Shown here piece after piece: positions 16,874-24,852 of a DNA stretch of 64,000 bases. The number at the start of each line of letters is the position of its first letter. The stretch's first letter is position 1. The notes under the pieces are model-generated. The model searched no databases. It worked only from the letters and a program-made list of their open reading frames with translations, and had not been told where the DNA came from. The position numbers and the translations under genes are program-made. The stretch is taken from positions 434,001 through 498,000 of the forward strand of contig NZ_CP015849.1 in assembly GCF_001654495.1 (NCBI RefSeq), given 5' to 3'. This DNA is from Streptomyces sp. SAT1 (GTDB lineage Bacteria; Actinomycetota; Actinomycetes; Streptomycetales; Streptomycetaceae).

Positions 16874-16914
16874 TTGCTTCACCGTACACGTAGATGCATA
16901 ATGTGCTTATGCAT
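16874..16914 (+). promoter_or_regulatory. MarR promoter with overlapping perfect palindrome
   Basis: TTGCTT (16874-16879), a 17-bp spacer and CATAAT (16897-16902) form a good promoter. A perfect 8-bp-arm palindrome, ATGCATAA-TGTGC-TTATGCAT (16894-16914), covers the -10 box and the predicted start site near 16909, the usual layout of a self-repressing MarR operator. It also lies between the divergent ATPase and MarR genes, so it might control both. Confidence 0.6.
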
Positions 16915-17367
16915 AAGCGGGTTATGGACCAGCCGGAGGCGGACGCGACCGCCGAGGACCTGATGACCGCCGTGGAGCAGATGGTCCGGTACGTGCGCCA
17001 GAGCGCCACGGCCGGCGGTCTGAGCACCGCGGCCTCCATGGCGCTCGGGCGGCTGGGCCGCGAGGGGCCGCAGCGGCTCACCGAACTCGCCCGCGCCGAG
17101 AACGCCTCGCAGCCCAACATGACCCAGCTCGTCACCCGTCTGGAGCGCGCGGGCCTGGTGCGGCGCACCGCCGACCGGACCGACGGCCGGGGCGTCCTGG
17201 TGGAGGCCACCGAGACCGGCCTGGAGGTCTACCGGCAGCGGCGGGCCGAGCGGATGCGGGCCCTGGAACGGCTCGTCGGCGAACTGACCGGGCCCGAGCA
17301 GCACGCGGTGCGCGTCGCCCTGCCCGCGCTGGCCCGCGCCGTCCAGGACCGGCCCGCGCCTTCCTGA
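16909..17367 (+). CDS. MarR-family transcriptional regulator
   Basis: A winged-helix regulator of about 152 residues. The DNA-binding part has LTELARAENASQPNMTQLVTRLERAGLVRR (positions about 56-85), followed by the wing TDGRGVLVEATETG. The -10 box ends at 16902, so transcription should begin about at 16909, where an ATG stands. This favours a leaderless start there (ATG 16924 is the alternative) and argues against ATG 16894, which would lie upstream of the transcript. The MFS-Usp gene follows 140 bp later and is a probable target together with the regulator itself. Confidence 0.82.
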   Translation: MHKRVMDQPEADATAEDLMTAVEQMVRYVRQSATAGGLSTAASMALGRLGREGPQRLTELARAENASQPNMTQLVTRLERAGLVRRTADRTDGRGVLVEATETGLEVYRQRRAERMRALERLVGELTGPEQHAVRVALPALARAVQDRPAPS

Positions 17368-17507
17368 CACGCACCTCCCCGGCGTGCGCCGGACCGGCCC
17401 GTGCCGTACGGGCGCGGCGCACCCGCCCCCGTTCCGCCAGAGCGGCGGCCCGCCCCGCCGGGCCCCGAGAGCGTTCCATCGACACACCCGAGTGGAGAGA
17501 AGCGGTA

Positions 17508-19229
17508 ATGAGTGCACCGCACGGAAAGACGGCCAGCCCGTTCCGGCAGCCGAAGGCCGTCTGGGCCGTGGCGTTCGCCTGCGTGATCTCGTTCATGGGG
17601 ATCGGCCTGGTCGACCCGATCCTGCCCGCCCTGGCGGAGAGCCTGCACGCCACGCCGAGCCAGGTCTCGCTGCTGTTCAGCAGCTATCTGATCGTCACCG
17701 CCGTGGCGATGCTGTTCGTCGGCTGGTTCTCCAGCCGCTTCGGCGCCAAGCGCACCCTCGTCATAGGTCTGGCCGTCATCGTCGTCTTCGCGGCGCTGGC
17801 CGGCTGCACCGGCTCCATCGACGGCATCGTCGGCTTCCGGGCCGGCTGGGGCCTCGGCAACGCCCTGTTCATCGCGACCTCGCTGGCCGTGATCGTCGCC
17901 TCCGCCAGCGGCGGCTTCGCGGGCGCGATCATCCTGTACGAGACCGCGCTCGGCCTCGGCATCGCGGTCGGCCCGCTGCTCGGCGGCGAACTGGGCGCCG
18001 TCAGCTGGCGCGGCCCGTTCTTCGGCGTGGCCGTCCTCATGGCCATCGCGCTGGTCGCCACCCTCGTCTTCGTGCCCTCGCTGCCCAAGCCGAAGCGGCC
18101 CACCTCGCCGCTCGCCCCGCTCAAGGCGCTGCGCCACCGCGGGCTGCTGACCATGGGCATCATGGCGCTGCTGTACAACTGGGGCTTCTTCACGATGCTC
18201 GGCTACGCGCCGTACCCGATGAAGCTGAACGCCCATGAACTCGGGCTCGTCTTCACCGGCTGGGGCCTGCTGGTCGCCGCGTTCAGCGTCTTCTTCGCGC
18301 CCCGCCTCCAGGCGCGTTACGGCACCGCACCGGTCCTGTACGCCAACCTGCTGGGCCTCGGCATCGTGATGGCGGTCATCGCGGCCGGGGTGTCCACCCC
18401 CACCGTCGTCATCGTCGCGGTCATCGTCAGCGGCGCGTTCATCGGCATCAACAACACCCTCACCACCCAGGCGGTCATGCTCGTCTCGCCGGTCGAGCGC
18501 CCCGTTGCCTCCTCCGCGTACGGCTTCCTGCGCTTCATCGGCGGCGGCCTGGCGCCCTACGTCGCCGGGAAGCTGGCCGACGCCACCGACCTCAGCGTCC
18601 CCTTCTACCTGGGCGCCGCCACCTTCCTGCTCGCCATCCCGGTCCTCGCCAGCGGACACGGGCTGCTGCGCCGGGCCGAGGCGCACACCGGTGAGGGGGA
18701 GCCCGTGACGCCGGCGCTCACCCCCGTGGGCACCCCGGCCGCGGCCGGTGCCCGGCCGGTCGTCGTCGCCGTCGGCGCCCATGACGGGGCCGCCGCCGTC
18801 GTCGACGCCGCCGCCCGCATCGCCCGTGACACCGGCAGCCCGCTGGAGGTCGTGCACGTCGAGGAGACGGCCGTGGTGGAGGAGCAGGCCGTCGACACCG
18901 AGTCCGACGAGCGGGCGCGGGCCACGGTCACCGCCCACCTCGACCGGCTCGCCGCCCAGGGGGTCGCCGCCTCCGGCCAGATCCTGACCGGCGTCGGCGA
19001 CCACGCCGCCGCGGGCCGCGCCCTGGCCCGGCACGCCGCCGGAGTCGGGGCGCGCGCGGTCGCCGTGGGCCGCTCGCCGCGCGGGCCGCTCGCGCAGTTC
19101 GCCGACGGCAGCTTCACCGCCGCCCTCACCCGCGCCGCCGAGTGCACGGTCGTCCTCGTCGACGCCGACAGCGCTCCCCGGGAGCTGACCGAGGACGCGC
19201 TGAGCGAGCTGCGCGACAGCGTGGTCTGA
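17508..19229 (+). CDS. MFS drug-efflux-type transporter fused to a universal stress (UspA) domain
   Basis: A 573-residue fusion. Residues 1-390 are a 12-helix MFS unit with FMGIGLVDPILPALAESL in helix 1 and the motif-A loop GWFSSRFGAKRTL, as in DHA1 drug:H+ antiporters. After a short linker, residues about 420-555 form a UspA-like alpha/beta domain (RPVVVAVGAHDGAAAVVDAAARIA ... AVAVGRSPRGPLAQFADGSFTAALTRAAECTVVLVD). The C-terminal G-rich nucleotide-binding loop is partly kept. ATG 17508 has GGAGAG upstream. The Usp part may sense nucleotide or energy state. It is probably regulated by the MarR protein just before it and ends at a strong terminator. Confidence 0.85.
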   Translation: MSAPHGKTASPFRQPKAVWAVAFACVISFMGIGLVDPILPALAESLHATPSQVSLLFSSYLIVTAVAMLFVGWFSSRFGAKRTLVIGLAVIVVFAALAGCTGSIDGIVGFRAGWGLGNALFIATSLAVIVASASGGFAGAIILYETALGLGIAVGPLLGGELGAVSWRGPFFGVAVLMAIALVATLVFVPSLPKPKRPTSPLAPLKALRHRGLLTMGIMALLYNWGFFTMLGYAPYPMKLNAHELGLVFTGWGLLVAAFSVFFAPRLQARYGTAPVLYANLLGLGIVMAVIAAGVSTPTVVIVAVIVSGAFIGINNTLTTQAVMLVSPVERPVASSAYGFLRFIGGGLAPYVAGKLADATDLSVPFYLGAATFLLAIPVLASGHGLLRRAEAHTGEGEPVTPALTPVGTPAAAGARPVVVAVGAHDGAAAVVDAAARIARDTGSPLEVVHVEETAVVEEQAVDTESDERARATVTAHLDRLAAQGVAASGQILTGVGDHAAAGRALARHAAGVGARAVAVGRSPRGPLAQFADGSFTAALTRAAECTVVLVDADSAPRELTEDALSELRDSVV

Positions 19230-19250
19230 CCCGGCCGGTCCGGTACCGCA

Positions 19251-19282
19251 CGGGCCGCGGCGCACCCGGGCGCCGCGGCCCG
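19251..19282. terminator. Bidirectional hairpin terminator
   Basis: A perfect 13-bp inverted repeat with a 6-base loop lies between the convergent MFS-Usp and phosphotransferase genes (arms 19251-19263 and 19270-19282; arm core GGGCCGCGGCGC). Confidence 0.75.
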
Positions 19283-19329
19283 CCGGTGTCCCCGGGCCCT
19301 CCCCGCGCGCCCTGCGGACTCCGCGGGCT

Positions 19330-20262
19330 CTACGCTCCCTCGGCGAGCAGTTCCGCCAGCACCTCGGCGAACGCCGTGATCCGGTCGAGCTCCGCTCCCC
19401 GGCGGGCCATCCGGAACCCATGGCGGCGCCCCCAGAACGCCGCCTGGACGGCGTGGAGCTGGGCCCACCGCCGGACGCGTGCGCGGTCGAGTCCCGCGGC
19501 CTCGGAGAAGACGTCCACGATCCGCCGCGCGGCCCTGCCGAGGTCGTCGGCACCGATGAGGGACAGCGCCCGGGACTTGAGCAGTGTCCCGCCGTCGTGG
19601 GCGGGATCCCCCGCGTATCCCTTGGGGTCGACGGCGAGCCACGGTTCCCGCTCGCCGGGCAGGATGTTCCCGGCGTGCAGGTCCCCGTGGACGAGCAGCT
19701 CCGGCTGGGCGCGGCCCTGTTCACGGACGGTGGCGAGCGCCGCGCCCAGCGTCCTCGGCGCGAGGCGGTGCGGCAACTCCCGGGCGTCCGCTTCCAGTTG
19801 TGCCTCCCACTCGGGGACGCGGTCAGCGAGCCGGGGCAGCCCCGGCGGTGCCGGGACGGCCAGCCGTCGGCTGAGCCGGCCCGCGACCGCCACCAGTTCG
19901 TCGCCGTCCGCGAGCCGGCCCAGGGGCGTGGTCCCGGCCCGCTCCAGCAGCAGCGCGTAGCGCGCGTCGTCGCGCGCGTGCAGCAGGACGGCGCCACGCC
20001 CGCGCCAGGCGGCGAACGCGTCCGGCTCATGGACGTTGCCGGGGTGCGGAAAGGACACCTTGAGCACGGCGGGCCGCCCGCCGGGCCGGAGCACGGGGAC
20101 CACCAGCCCGACTCCCCCGTGCAGCACCGCCCCGTCGAGCACGCACCCCCAGCGCCGCATCAGCTCTTCCGCCAGCGCGGGCAGCCGGGCGATCCAGGCC
20201 GCCCCGGGCGCCCCCTCGCGCTCGACGGTGGCCCGGGCCAGGGCCTCCGGAATCACGATCAT
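19330..20262 (-). CDS. Aminoglycoside/hydroxyurea phosphotransferase (StrB/APH(6)-type kinase)
   Basis: A 310-residue kinase-like fold. The N-lobe has a nucleotide-binding Lys in PAVLKVSFPHPG, the catalytic loop is HGDLHAGNI (HGDxxxxN), and the metal site is AVDPKGYAGDPAHD; VDPKG is characteristic of the APH_6_hur family. Relatives phosphorylate streptomycin or hydroxyurea, but many Streptomyces members have unknown substrates. ATG 20262 is preceded by GGTAGGG. It is a stand-alone gene between two rightward units, with no biosynthetic genes beside it, so resistance to an environmental or self-made compound is only a family-based guess. Confidence 0.83.
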   Translation of the reverse strand: MIVIPEALARATVEREGAPGAAWIARLPALAEELMRRWGCVLDGAVLHGGVGLVVPVLRPGGRPAVLKVSFPHPGNVHEPDAFAAWRGRGAVLLHARDDARYALLLERAGTTPLGRLADGDELVAVAGRLSRRLAVPAPPGLPRLADRVPEWEAQLEADARELPHRLAPRTLGAALATVREQGRAQPELLVHGDLHAGNILPGEREPWLAVDPKGYAGDPAHDGGTLLKSRALSLIGADDLGRAARRIVDVFSEAAGLDRARVRRWAQLHAVQAAFWGRRHGFRMARRGAELDRITAFAEVLAELLAEGA

Positions 20263-20389
20263 CCGTGCACCCTACCGGCGGCCCCGCGCACTGCCGGGAA
20301 CCGGCAATTCCCTTACCGGGAAAGGCCCGTCGAACGGGTCGGTGCGCACTCTGGTCAGCGGGACGGCGGTGCGCTATACCTTCTTCGCG

Positions 20390-20435
20390 TGATTGATTCT
20401 GCTTGTTTGAGCATCTTACCAAGCACGTTCAATCA
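20390..20435. promoter_or_regulatory. Long dyad-symmetric operator before the GH31 gene
   Basis: Arms TGATTGA-N3-TGCTTG (20390-20405) and CAAGCA-N3-TCAATCA (20420-20435) are inverted copies separated by 14 bp. The 13 conserved positions of each arm match exactly, in an AT-rich patch 40-85 bp before the start codon. The spaced double-element layout resembles sugar-responsive DeoR or LacI operators. The regulator is not identified; the LacI protein 4 kb downstream is one candidate. Confidence 0.55.
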
Positions 20436-20473
20436 TCATTGTCCGGTTCAGTGACGTGTGCGAAGGGATCGAC

Positions 20474-23400
20474 ATGACCGCTCCACCCCGCAGACGCAAG
20501 GCCCGCCGCTCCTCGGGGGCGGCACTGGCGGCCGCGGCCGTGCTCGCGGTGCTCGCGACCACGGCCGGCCCCTCGGCACCGGCCCTGGCGGCCGAATCGG
20601 CCGGCACCGCGGCCTCCTCCGTGATCGGCGCGGTCACCGGCTTCTCGCACTCCGGCGCCGCCTACACGTTCACGGCGGGCACGGCCAAGGCCCGGGTCAC
20701 CTTCGTCACGGCCGACACCTTCCGCATCGAGGTCGCCCCCGACGGCACGTTCACCGACCCGGTCGGCGCCGACATCGTGCTGCCCCAAGGCAAGGCGCCC
20801 GCCACCCGCTGGCGCGACCGCGGCGACCGATACGAGCTGTCCACGGACAAGGTGACCCTGCGCGCGTACAAGTCCGCGCTGCGGTTCGGCCTGTACCGCG
20901 CCGACGGCACCCGGCTGTGGGAGGAGTCGCGCGGCATCAGCTGGGACGGCACCTCCACCACCCAGACCCTGGCGCGCGGCGCCGACGAGCAGTTCTACGG
21001 CACGGGCGAGCAGAACGGCAGCGGCAACACCTCGCACCGCGGCAAGACGCTCCAGGTCGGCGTCGACTACAACTGGAACGAGGGCGGCCACCCCAACTCG
21101 GTGCCGTTCTACCTCTCCTCGGCGGGCTACGGCGTCTACCGCAACACCTACGCGCCCGGCACCTACGCCTTCACCGACCCGGTCACCACCACCGAGCGGG
21201 AGAACCGCTTCGACGCCTACTACTTCGCCGGGAACTCCACCAAGGACGTCATCGGCCAGTACACCAAGCTGACCGGCCGCCCGATGCTCCCGCCGGTCTA
21301 CGGCCTGGAGGTGGGCGACTCGGACTGCTACCTGCACAACGCCAACCGCGGCGAGCGGCACACCCTGGACTCGCTCAAGGTCGCCGACGACTACGCCAAG
21401 AACGACATGCCGCTGGGCTGGATGCTCGTCAACGACGGCTACGGCTGCGGCTACGAGAACCTCGCCGAGACCGCCAAGGGCCTCAACTCCCGCAAGACGC
21501 AGCTGGGTCTGTGGACCGAGGACGGCCTGGACAAGCTGGCCGACCAGGTCAAGGCGGGCCAGCGGGTGGCCAAGCTGGACGTGGCCTGGGTCGGCGACGG
21601 CTACAAGTTCGCGCTGGACGGCTGCAAGGCCGCCTACCAGGGCATCGAGGACAACAGCGACGCGCGCGGCTTCACCTGGGCCCCGGAGAGCTGGTCGGGC
21701 GCGCAGCGCTGCGGAGTGCAGTGGAGCGGCGACCAGTCCGGCAGCTGGGACTACATCCGCTGGCAGATCCCGACGTACGCGGGCGCCACCATGTCGGGGC
21801 TGGCCTACACCTCCGGTGACGTGGACGGCATCTTCGGCGGCAGCGCCAAGACGTACACCCGCGACCTGCAGTGGAAGTCCTTCCTGCCGGCCGTGATGAC
21901 CATGGACGGCTGGGCCGCCAAGGACAAGCAGCCCTACCAGTACGGCGAGCCGTACACCAGCATCAACCGCAAGTACCTGAAGCTCAAGGAATCGCTGCTG
22001 CCGTACATGTACACGTACGCGGCCGAGGCCAACCGCACCGGCGTCGGCGCCGTGCGTCCGCTGGCGCTGGAGTACCCCGACGACCCGAAGGCGGCGGGCG
22101 ACGCCGCCAAGTACGAGTTCCTGACCGGCAAGGACTTCCTGGTCGCGCCGGTCTACAGCGACACCTCGGTCCGCGACGGCATCTATCTGCCCAAGGGCGA
22201 CTGGGTGGACTACTGGACCGGCAGGACGTACCACGGGCCGGTCACCGTGAACGGCTACCAGGCGCCCCTGGACACCCTGCCGCTGTTCGTCAGGGCGGGT
22301 GCCGCGATCCCGATGTGGCCGGGCGTCAACTCCTACCAGGACCGCACCGCCGGCTCCCCGCTGGCCTGGGACGTCTACCCGCAGGGCCGCAGCACCTTCA
22401 CCCTGTACGAGGACGACGGCGTCACCCGGCAGCACCGCGCCGGGAAGTACGGCGAGCAGCCGGTGACGGTGACCGCCCCGCGCAGCGGCGCCGGGTCCGT
22501 GCGCATCGCGGTCGGCGCCGAGTCCGGTGACTTCACCGGCAAGCAGAAGAGCCGCCCGTACGCCTTCACCGTGCACACCGGTTCGGCCCCGGCCCACGTG
22601 GGTCTGGACGGCCGGACGCTGCCCCGTCTCACCTCGAAGGCCGCCTTCGACGCGGCCGGCCAGGGCTGGTGGTACGACCCCTCCGACCGGGCCGGGGTCG
22701 TGCAGGTGAAGACCCGCGCGCTGAGCACCGCGCACGGCTTCCGGATCGACCTCGCCGGGGCGAGCGCGCTGGGCGGCAAGGTGCCCGGGGCCACCGGAGA
22801 CGTCACGGTCACCGCGCCCGAGGAGCTGGGCGCCGGAGTGTCCGCCGAGGTGAACGTGGACTTCACGGCGGGACGCACCGGCGCCACCGCGACCCGGCTG
22901 TCCCTGACCGCGCCCGAGGGCTGGACGGTGTCACCGGCCAAGGAGCTGGGCCGCGTCGCGCCGGGCCGCCGGGTGAGCGCGCGGTTCACCGTGACCGCCC
23001 CGGCCGGTGCCACGGCGGGCGAGGCCGTGCTGAGCGGCGGCGCGCGCTACCGGGCGGCGGGCGAGGAGCACACCGCCACCGCGCGGACCGCGCTGCGCAC
23101 CATGCCCGCGCCGCCCAAGGGCGACAGCTGGGCCAGTGACCTGGCCTGGCTGGGCTCGACCAACGGCTACGGACCGGCCGAACGCGACCGGAGCAACGGC
23201 GAGTCGGCGGCGGGCGACGGCCGTCCGCTCACCCTGAACGGGACCACGTACGCCAAGGGCATCGGGGTGCACGCGGACTCCGACATCGAGTTCTGGCTCG
23301 GCGGGCAGTGCTCCTCGCTGACCGCGACCGCCGGTGTCGACGACGAGATCAACGGCTACGGCGGGGTGTCCTTCTCGGTCGTCGCCGACGGCAAGAAGGT

Positions 23401-23560
23401 GTGGTCCTCCCCCACCGTCAGCGGCGCCTCGGACCCGCTGTCGGTGAACGTGCCGCTGACCGGGGCCCGCCATGTCCACCTGGTGGTGACCGACACGGAC
23501 GGCACCAAGTCCGGTGACCACGGGGACTGGGCGGACGCGAAGTTCCACTGCGCGGGCTGA
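20474..23560 (+). CDS. Secreted glycoside hydrolase family 31 enzyme with NPCBM domain
   Basis: A 1028-residue secreted enzyme. The signal region has many basic residues before a hydrophobic core (residues 1-40, ending PALA). A GH31 N-terminal sandwich (about 50-265) precedes the TIM barrel. Asp369 in KLDVAW is the nucleophile, and Asp420 in GVQWSGDQSGSW is the likely acid/base. Further sandwich domains follow, then a NEW3-like Ig domain (about 755-865) and an NPCBM carbohydrate-binding domain (about 870-1028). GAAGGGA is well placed for ATG 20474. The KLDVAWVG form recalls GH31 alpha-galactosidases rather than alpha-glucosidases, but the specificity is unproven. Adjacent galactosidase and importer genes suggest it works on galacto-oligosaccharides outside the cell. 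Confidence 0.88.
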   Translation: MTAPPRRRKARRSSGAALAAAAVLAVLATTAGPSAPALAAESAGTAASSVIGAVTGFSHSGAAYTFTAGTAKARVTFVTADTFRIEVAPDGTFTDPVGADIVLPQGKAPATRWRDRGDRYELSTDKVTLRAYKSALRFGLYRADGTRLWEESRGISWDGTSTTQTLARGADEQFYGTGEQNGSGNTSHRGKTLQVGVDYNWNEGGHPNSVPFYLSSAGYGVYRNTYAPGTYAFTDPVTTTERENRFDAYYFAGNSTKDVIGQYTKLTGRPMLPPVYGLEVGDSDCYLHNANRGERHTLDSLKVADDYAKNDMPLGWMLVNDGYGCGYENLAETAKGLNSRKTQLGLWTEDGLDKLADQVKAGQRVAKLDVAWVGDGYKFALDGCKAAYQGIEDNSDARGFTWAPESWSGAQRCGVQWSGDQSGSWDYIRWQIPTYAGATMSGLAYTSGDVDGIFGGSAKTYTRDLQWKSFLPAVMTMDGWAAKDKQPYQYGEPYTSINRKYLKLKESLLPYMYTYAAEANRTGVGAVRPLALEYPDDPKAAGDAAKYEFLTGKDFLVAPVYSDTSVRDGIYLPKGDWVDYWTGRTYHGPVTVNGYQAPLDTLPLFVRAGAAIPMWPGVNSYQDRTAGSPLAWDVYPQGRSTFTLYEDDGVTRQHRAGKYGEQPVTVTAPRSGAGSVRIAVGAESGDFTGKQKSRPYAFTVHTGSAPAHVGLDGRTLPRLTSKAAFDAAGQGWWYDPSDRAGVVQVKTRALSTAHGFRIDLAGASALGGKVPGATGDVTVTAPEELGAGVSAEVNVDFTAGRTGATATRLSLTAPEGWTVSPAKELGRVAPGRRVSARFTVTAPAGATAGEAVLSGGARYRAAGEEHTATARTALRTMPAPPKGDSWASDLAWLGSTNGYGPAERDRSNGESAAGDGRPLTLNGTTYAKGIGVHADSDIEFWLGGQCSSLTATAGVDDEINGYGGVSFSVVADGKKVWSSPTVSGASDPLSVNVPLTGARHVHLVVTDTDGTKSGDHGDWADAKFHCAG

Positions 23561-23573
23561 CCGGTCCGCCGCA

Positions 23574-24623
23574 CTACGGTGCCCCGGCCCCCCGGGCCGG
23601 GGCACCGGCCTGTGCGGTGCTGGCCCGGACGATCAACTGCGGGTCCACCGAAGCCGGTTCGGGCACCGCGCCCGGGTCGGCGATCAGCCGCAGCAGATGC
23701 GCCACGGCGAGCGTGCCCATCTGGCTGAACGGCTGGGCGACGGTGGTCAGGGACGGCGAGCAGTACTCGGCCAGCTCGATGTCGTCGACCCCGACCACGG
23801 AGATGTCCTCGGGCACCCGGCGCCCCAGCTCGTGCAGGGCCCGGATGGCGCCGAAGGCCATCTCGTCGCTGGCGACGAACACCGCCGTGGCGTCCGGGAT
23901 CCGGCCCAGGATCAGCCCGTTGCGGTAGCCGGAGGCCGGGGACCAGTCGCCCTCCAGCGGCGGCGGCACCGGCCGGCCCGCCTCCTGGAGGGTGCTGCGC
24001 CAGCCGTCGCGCCGCGCCGCGGCCTCCAGCCACTCCTCGGGGCCCGCGATGTGCCAGACCGTGTCGTGGCCGAGGTCGAGCAGATGCCGGGTGGCCAGCC
24101 GGGCGGCCAGGCCCTGGTCGATGGCGACGACCTCGGTGGCGTCGGTGCGCGAGCCGTCGATGGTGATGGTGGGCGTGGCCCGGGTGAGCTGCTCGATGCG
24201 CGGGCTGCCGTGGATCAGCGGCACCGACAGGATGACGCCCTCCACGTCCTGGTCGGCCAGGCGGGACAGGGCGGACTCGATGGCGGAGGTGTCCAGCGAG
24301 GTGGTGGTCGCGGTGCTGACCGCGTACCCGGCGGCCTGAGCGGCGTGCTCGATGCCCGAGGTGACGGCGGCCCGCGAGTAGAAGTTCGTCTGGAGCGTCA
24401 CCACGCCGATGGTGCGGCTGCGGCCCGAGGAGAGCATGCGGGCCGCGTTGTTGCGGCGGTAGCCGAGCTGCTCCACCGCGGTCAGGACCTTGGCGCGCGT
24501 CTTCTCCTGCACATTGGGGTGGCCCGACAGCACCCGGGAGACGGTCTGCGCCGACACCCCCGCCACCCGGGCCACGTCCGCCATCCCCGGCGGCCGTCCC
24601 CCGCCGTCCTTGAGCTTCGCCAT
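23574..24623 (-). CDS. LacI-family transcriptional repressor
   Basis: A 349-residue LacI protein. The HTH is MADVARVAGVSAQTVSRVLS (residues about 14-33), followed by hinge helix NNAARMLSSGRSRTIGVV and a periplasmic-binding-like sensor domain with IDQGLAARLATRHLLDLGH, YRNGLI and FVASDEMAFGAIRAL. ATG 24623 follows GAGGAAGGAA, so an upstream ATG is rejected. It is divergent from the CUT1 importer operon, with two palindromes in the shared 229-bp gap, the classic layout for a sugar-responsive repressor of the transport genes and itself. Confidence 0.9.
   Translation of the reverse strand: MAKLKDGGGRPPGMADVARVAGVSAQTVSRVLSGHPNVQEKTRAKVLTAVEQLGYRRNNAARMLSSGRSRTIGVVTLQTNFYSRAAVTSGIEHAAQAAGYAVSTATTTSLDTSAIESALSRLADQDVEGVILSVPLIHGSPRIEQLTRATPTITIDGSRTDATEVVAIDQGLAARLATRHLLDLGHDTVWHIAGPEEWLEAAARRDGWRSTLQEAGRPVPPPLEGDWSPASGYRNGLILGRIPDATAVFVASDEMAFGAIRALHELGRRVPEDISVVGVDDIELAEYCSPSLTTVAQPFSQMGTLAVAHLLRLIADPGAVPEPASVDPQLIVRASTAQAGAPARGAGAP
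23577..23607. terminator. Bidirectional terminator inside the lacI 3' end
   Basis: A 14-bp perfect inverted repeat with a 3-base loop (arms 23577-23590 and 23594-23607) starts 17 bp after the GH31 stop. It lies within the last codons of the convergent LacI gene and can serve both transcripts. Confidence 0.65.
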
Positions 24624-24647
24624 GGGTTCCTTCCTCGTACCGGACGT

Positions 24648-24731
24648 CGATGATATCGCCCACACGGCCGTTCATCAGCTCTTTCACCGGGTCGGGGCTT
24701 TCCCTGGACCCCACTATTGGCATCGATAACA
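24648..24731. promoter_or_regulatory. Two candidate LacI operators in the lacI / ABC importer divergent promoter region
   Basis: TGGCATCGATAACA (24718-24731) is a 10-of-14 symmetric site centred on ATCGAT, the CG-centred form typical of LacI-family operators. It is about 120 bp before the binding-protein gene. CGAT-GAT-ATCG (24648-24658) is a second, perfect short palindrome 25 bp before the lacI start. Confidence 0.5.
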
Positions 24732-24852
24732 TTCTCTGCCATAGTTTCGGCATTCAGCGCGCCGGCCCACGGCCGGGACCTCTGCCCCGTGCCGTGCGCC
24801 TGGCCTCGCGGAGGCACCTCCTCCGCACCACCCAAGCCCTTCAGGAGGAGCC

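Noticed and set aside
16894..16908. ATG 16894 as start of the MarR gene
   Set aside because: It lies upstream of the transcription start predicted from the TTGCTT-N17-CATAAT promoter and inside the operator palindrome.
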